Below the pieces are notes generated by a model that saw only the letters and a program-made list of their open reading frames with translations, had not been told where the DNA came from and ran no database searches. 64,000 bases of DNA from Agelas oroides. Lineage: Eukaryota; Porifera; Demospongiae; Agelasida; Agelasidae. The position numbers were made by a program, and so were the translations under genes. Location of the stretch: assembly GCA_949130485.1 (NCBI GenBank), contig OX422186.1, positions 7,316,792-7,380,791 on the forward strand. The letters run 5' to 3'. Below are positions 63,786-64,000 of this stretch, piece after piece (position 1 is the stretch's first letter; each line of letters starts with the position of its first letter).

Positions 63786-63977
63786 AATGCAAACTACATA
63801 TGAGTAATAAGCTGTGGGAATGAGGAGGCCAAAAACGCAAACCTTCCGTTTGTACAATCAACGCACAAAGCGGTACTAGCCTGCAAATTGTTCCGCCTCC
63901 ACCATCGCCGTATAATGCCGGCAATGGAAATTCGCGCAAATTTTCGGCGAAACCTACTCCAGAACAATAGCTGCACT
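63786..63977. repeat. Highly diverged 192-bp monomer at the array boundary
   Basis: After the truncated monomer the sequence changes to a distant relative. AATGCAAACTACATAT starts at 63786 and again at 63978, giving exactly 192 bp. A gap-free alignment by eye to the consensus gives about 132 of 192 identical positions (69%). The best-kept block is the ten bases TGGAAATTCG. CACAAAG and GTGGGAATGA-type stretches are also recognisable. Bases 63978-64000 begin a further copy of this kind, so a second satellite subfamily probably continues to the right. Confidence 0.88.
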
Positions 63978-64000
63978 AATGCAAACTACATATAAGGAAA

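Noticed and set aside
63794..63976. 60-codon minus-strand frame in the diverged monomer
   Set aside because: It shows patchy similarity to the main-array minus frame only because the DNA is homologous; the stop position differs and nothing indicates protein-level constraint.

Overview
This window is eukaryotic satellite DNA. About 99% of it is one tandem array of a 192-bp monomer, roughly 330 copies, all in the same orientation. It starts mid-monomer at base 1 and is still a repeat of the same family at base 64000. I see no host protein-coding gene, tRNA, rRNA or CRISPR. The only unrelated sequence is a 473-bp, 5'-truncated non-LTR (LINE-type) retrotransposon at 60688-61160. It carries the C-terminal end of a reverse-transcriptase ORF, a short ATTC tail and a 9-bp target-site duplication. 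That fragment indicates a metazoan, and its zinc-knuckle tail is of a kind common in invertebrate LINEs. I cannot name the species. The monomer is about 49% GC, and CpG is not depleted.

Layout. Bases 1 to about 7.5 kb hold short higher-order blocks of 384, 576 and 1344 bp. From about 7.56 to 32.19 kb is a 24-kb mosaic that is repeated almost perfectly at 33.49-57.55 kb. The displacement is 25,356 bp for most of the length, with only scattered single-base differences seen. Nested inside each copy are duplications of about 4.22 kb, 3.84 kb and 0.77 kb. Bases 32.2-33.5 kb are a patchwork copied from 29.6-30.8 kb, joining the two large copies. From 57.55 kb rightward the monomers become individually distinct, include 188-bp deletion variants, and are interrupted by the LINE. 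At 63785 a monomer is cut short and joined to a far more diverged one. That monomer is still exactly 192 bp and aligns gap-free at about 69% identity. The right side therefore looks like the old edge of an array whose core has expanded by recent large duplications.

Most notable signal. The monomer has three short inverted repeats. In several variants a change in one arm is matched by a change in the other, and in one of the three the variation between subfamilies sits mainly in the loop. This fits a structured satellite RNA, or DNA hairpins corrected by template switching. The many 60-123 codon open frames on both strands follow from the period being 64 codons exactly, and I do not regard them as genes.

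Limits: all comparisons were made by eye. Block boundaries are good to about one monomer unless a discriminating base is quoted.
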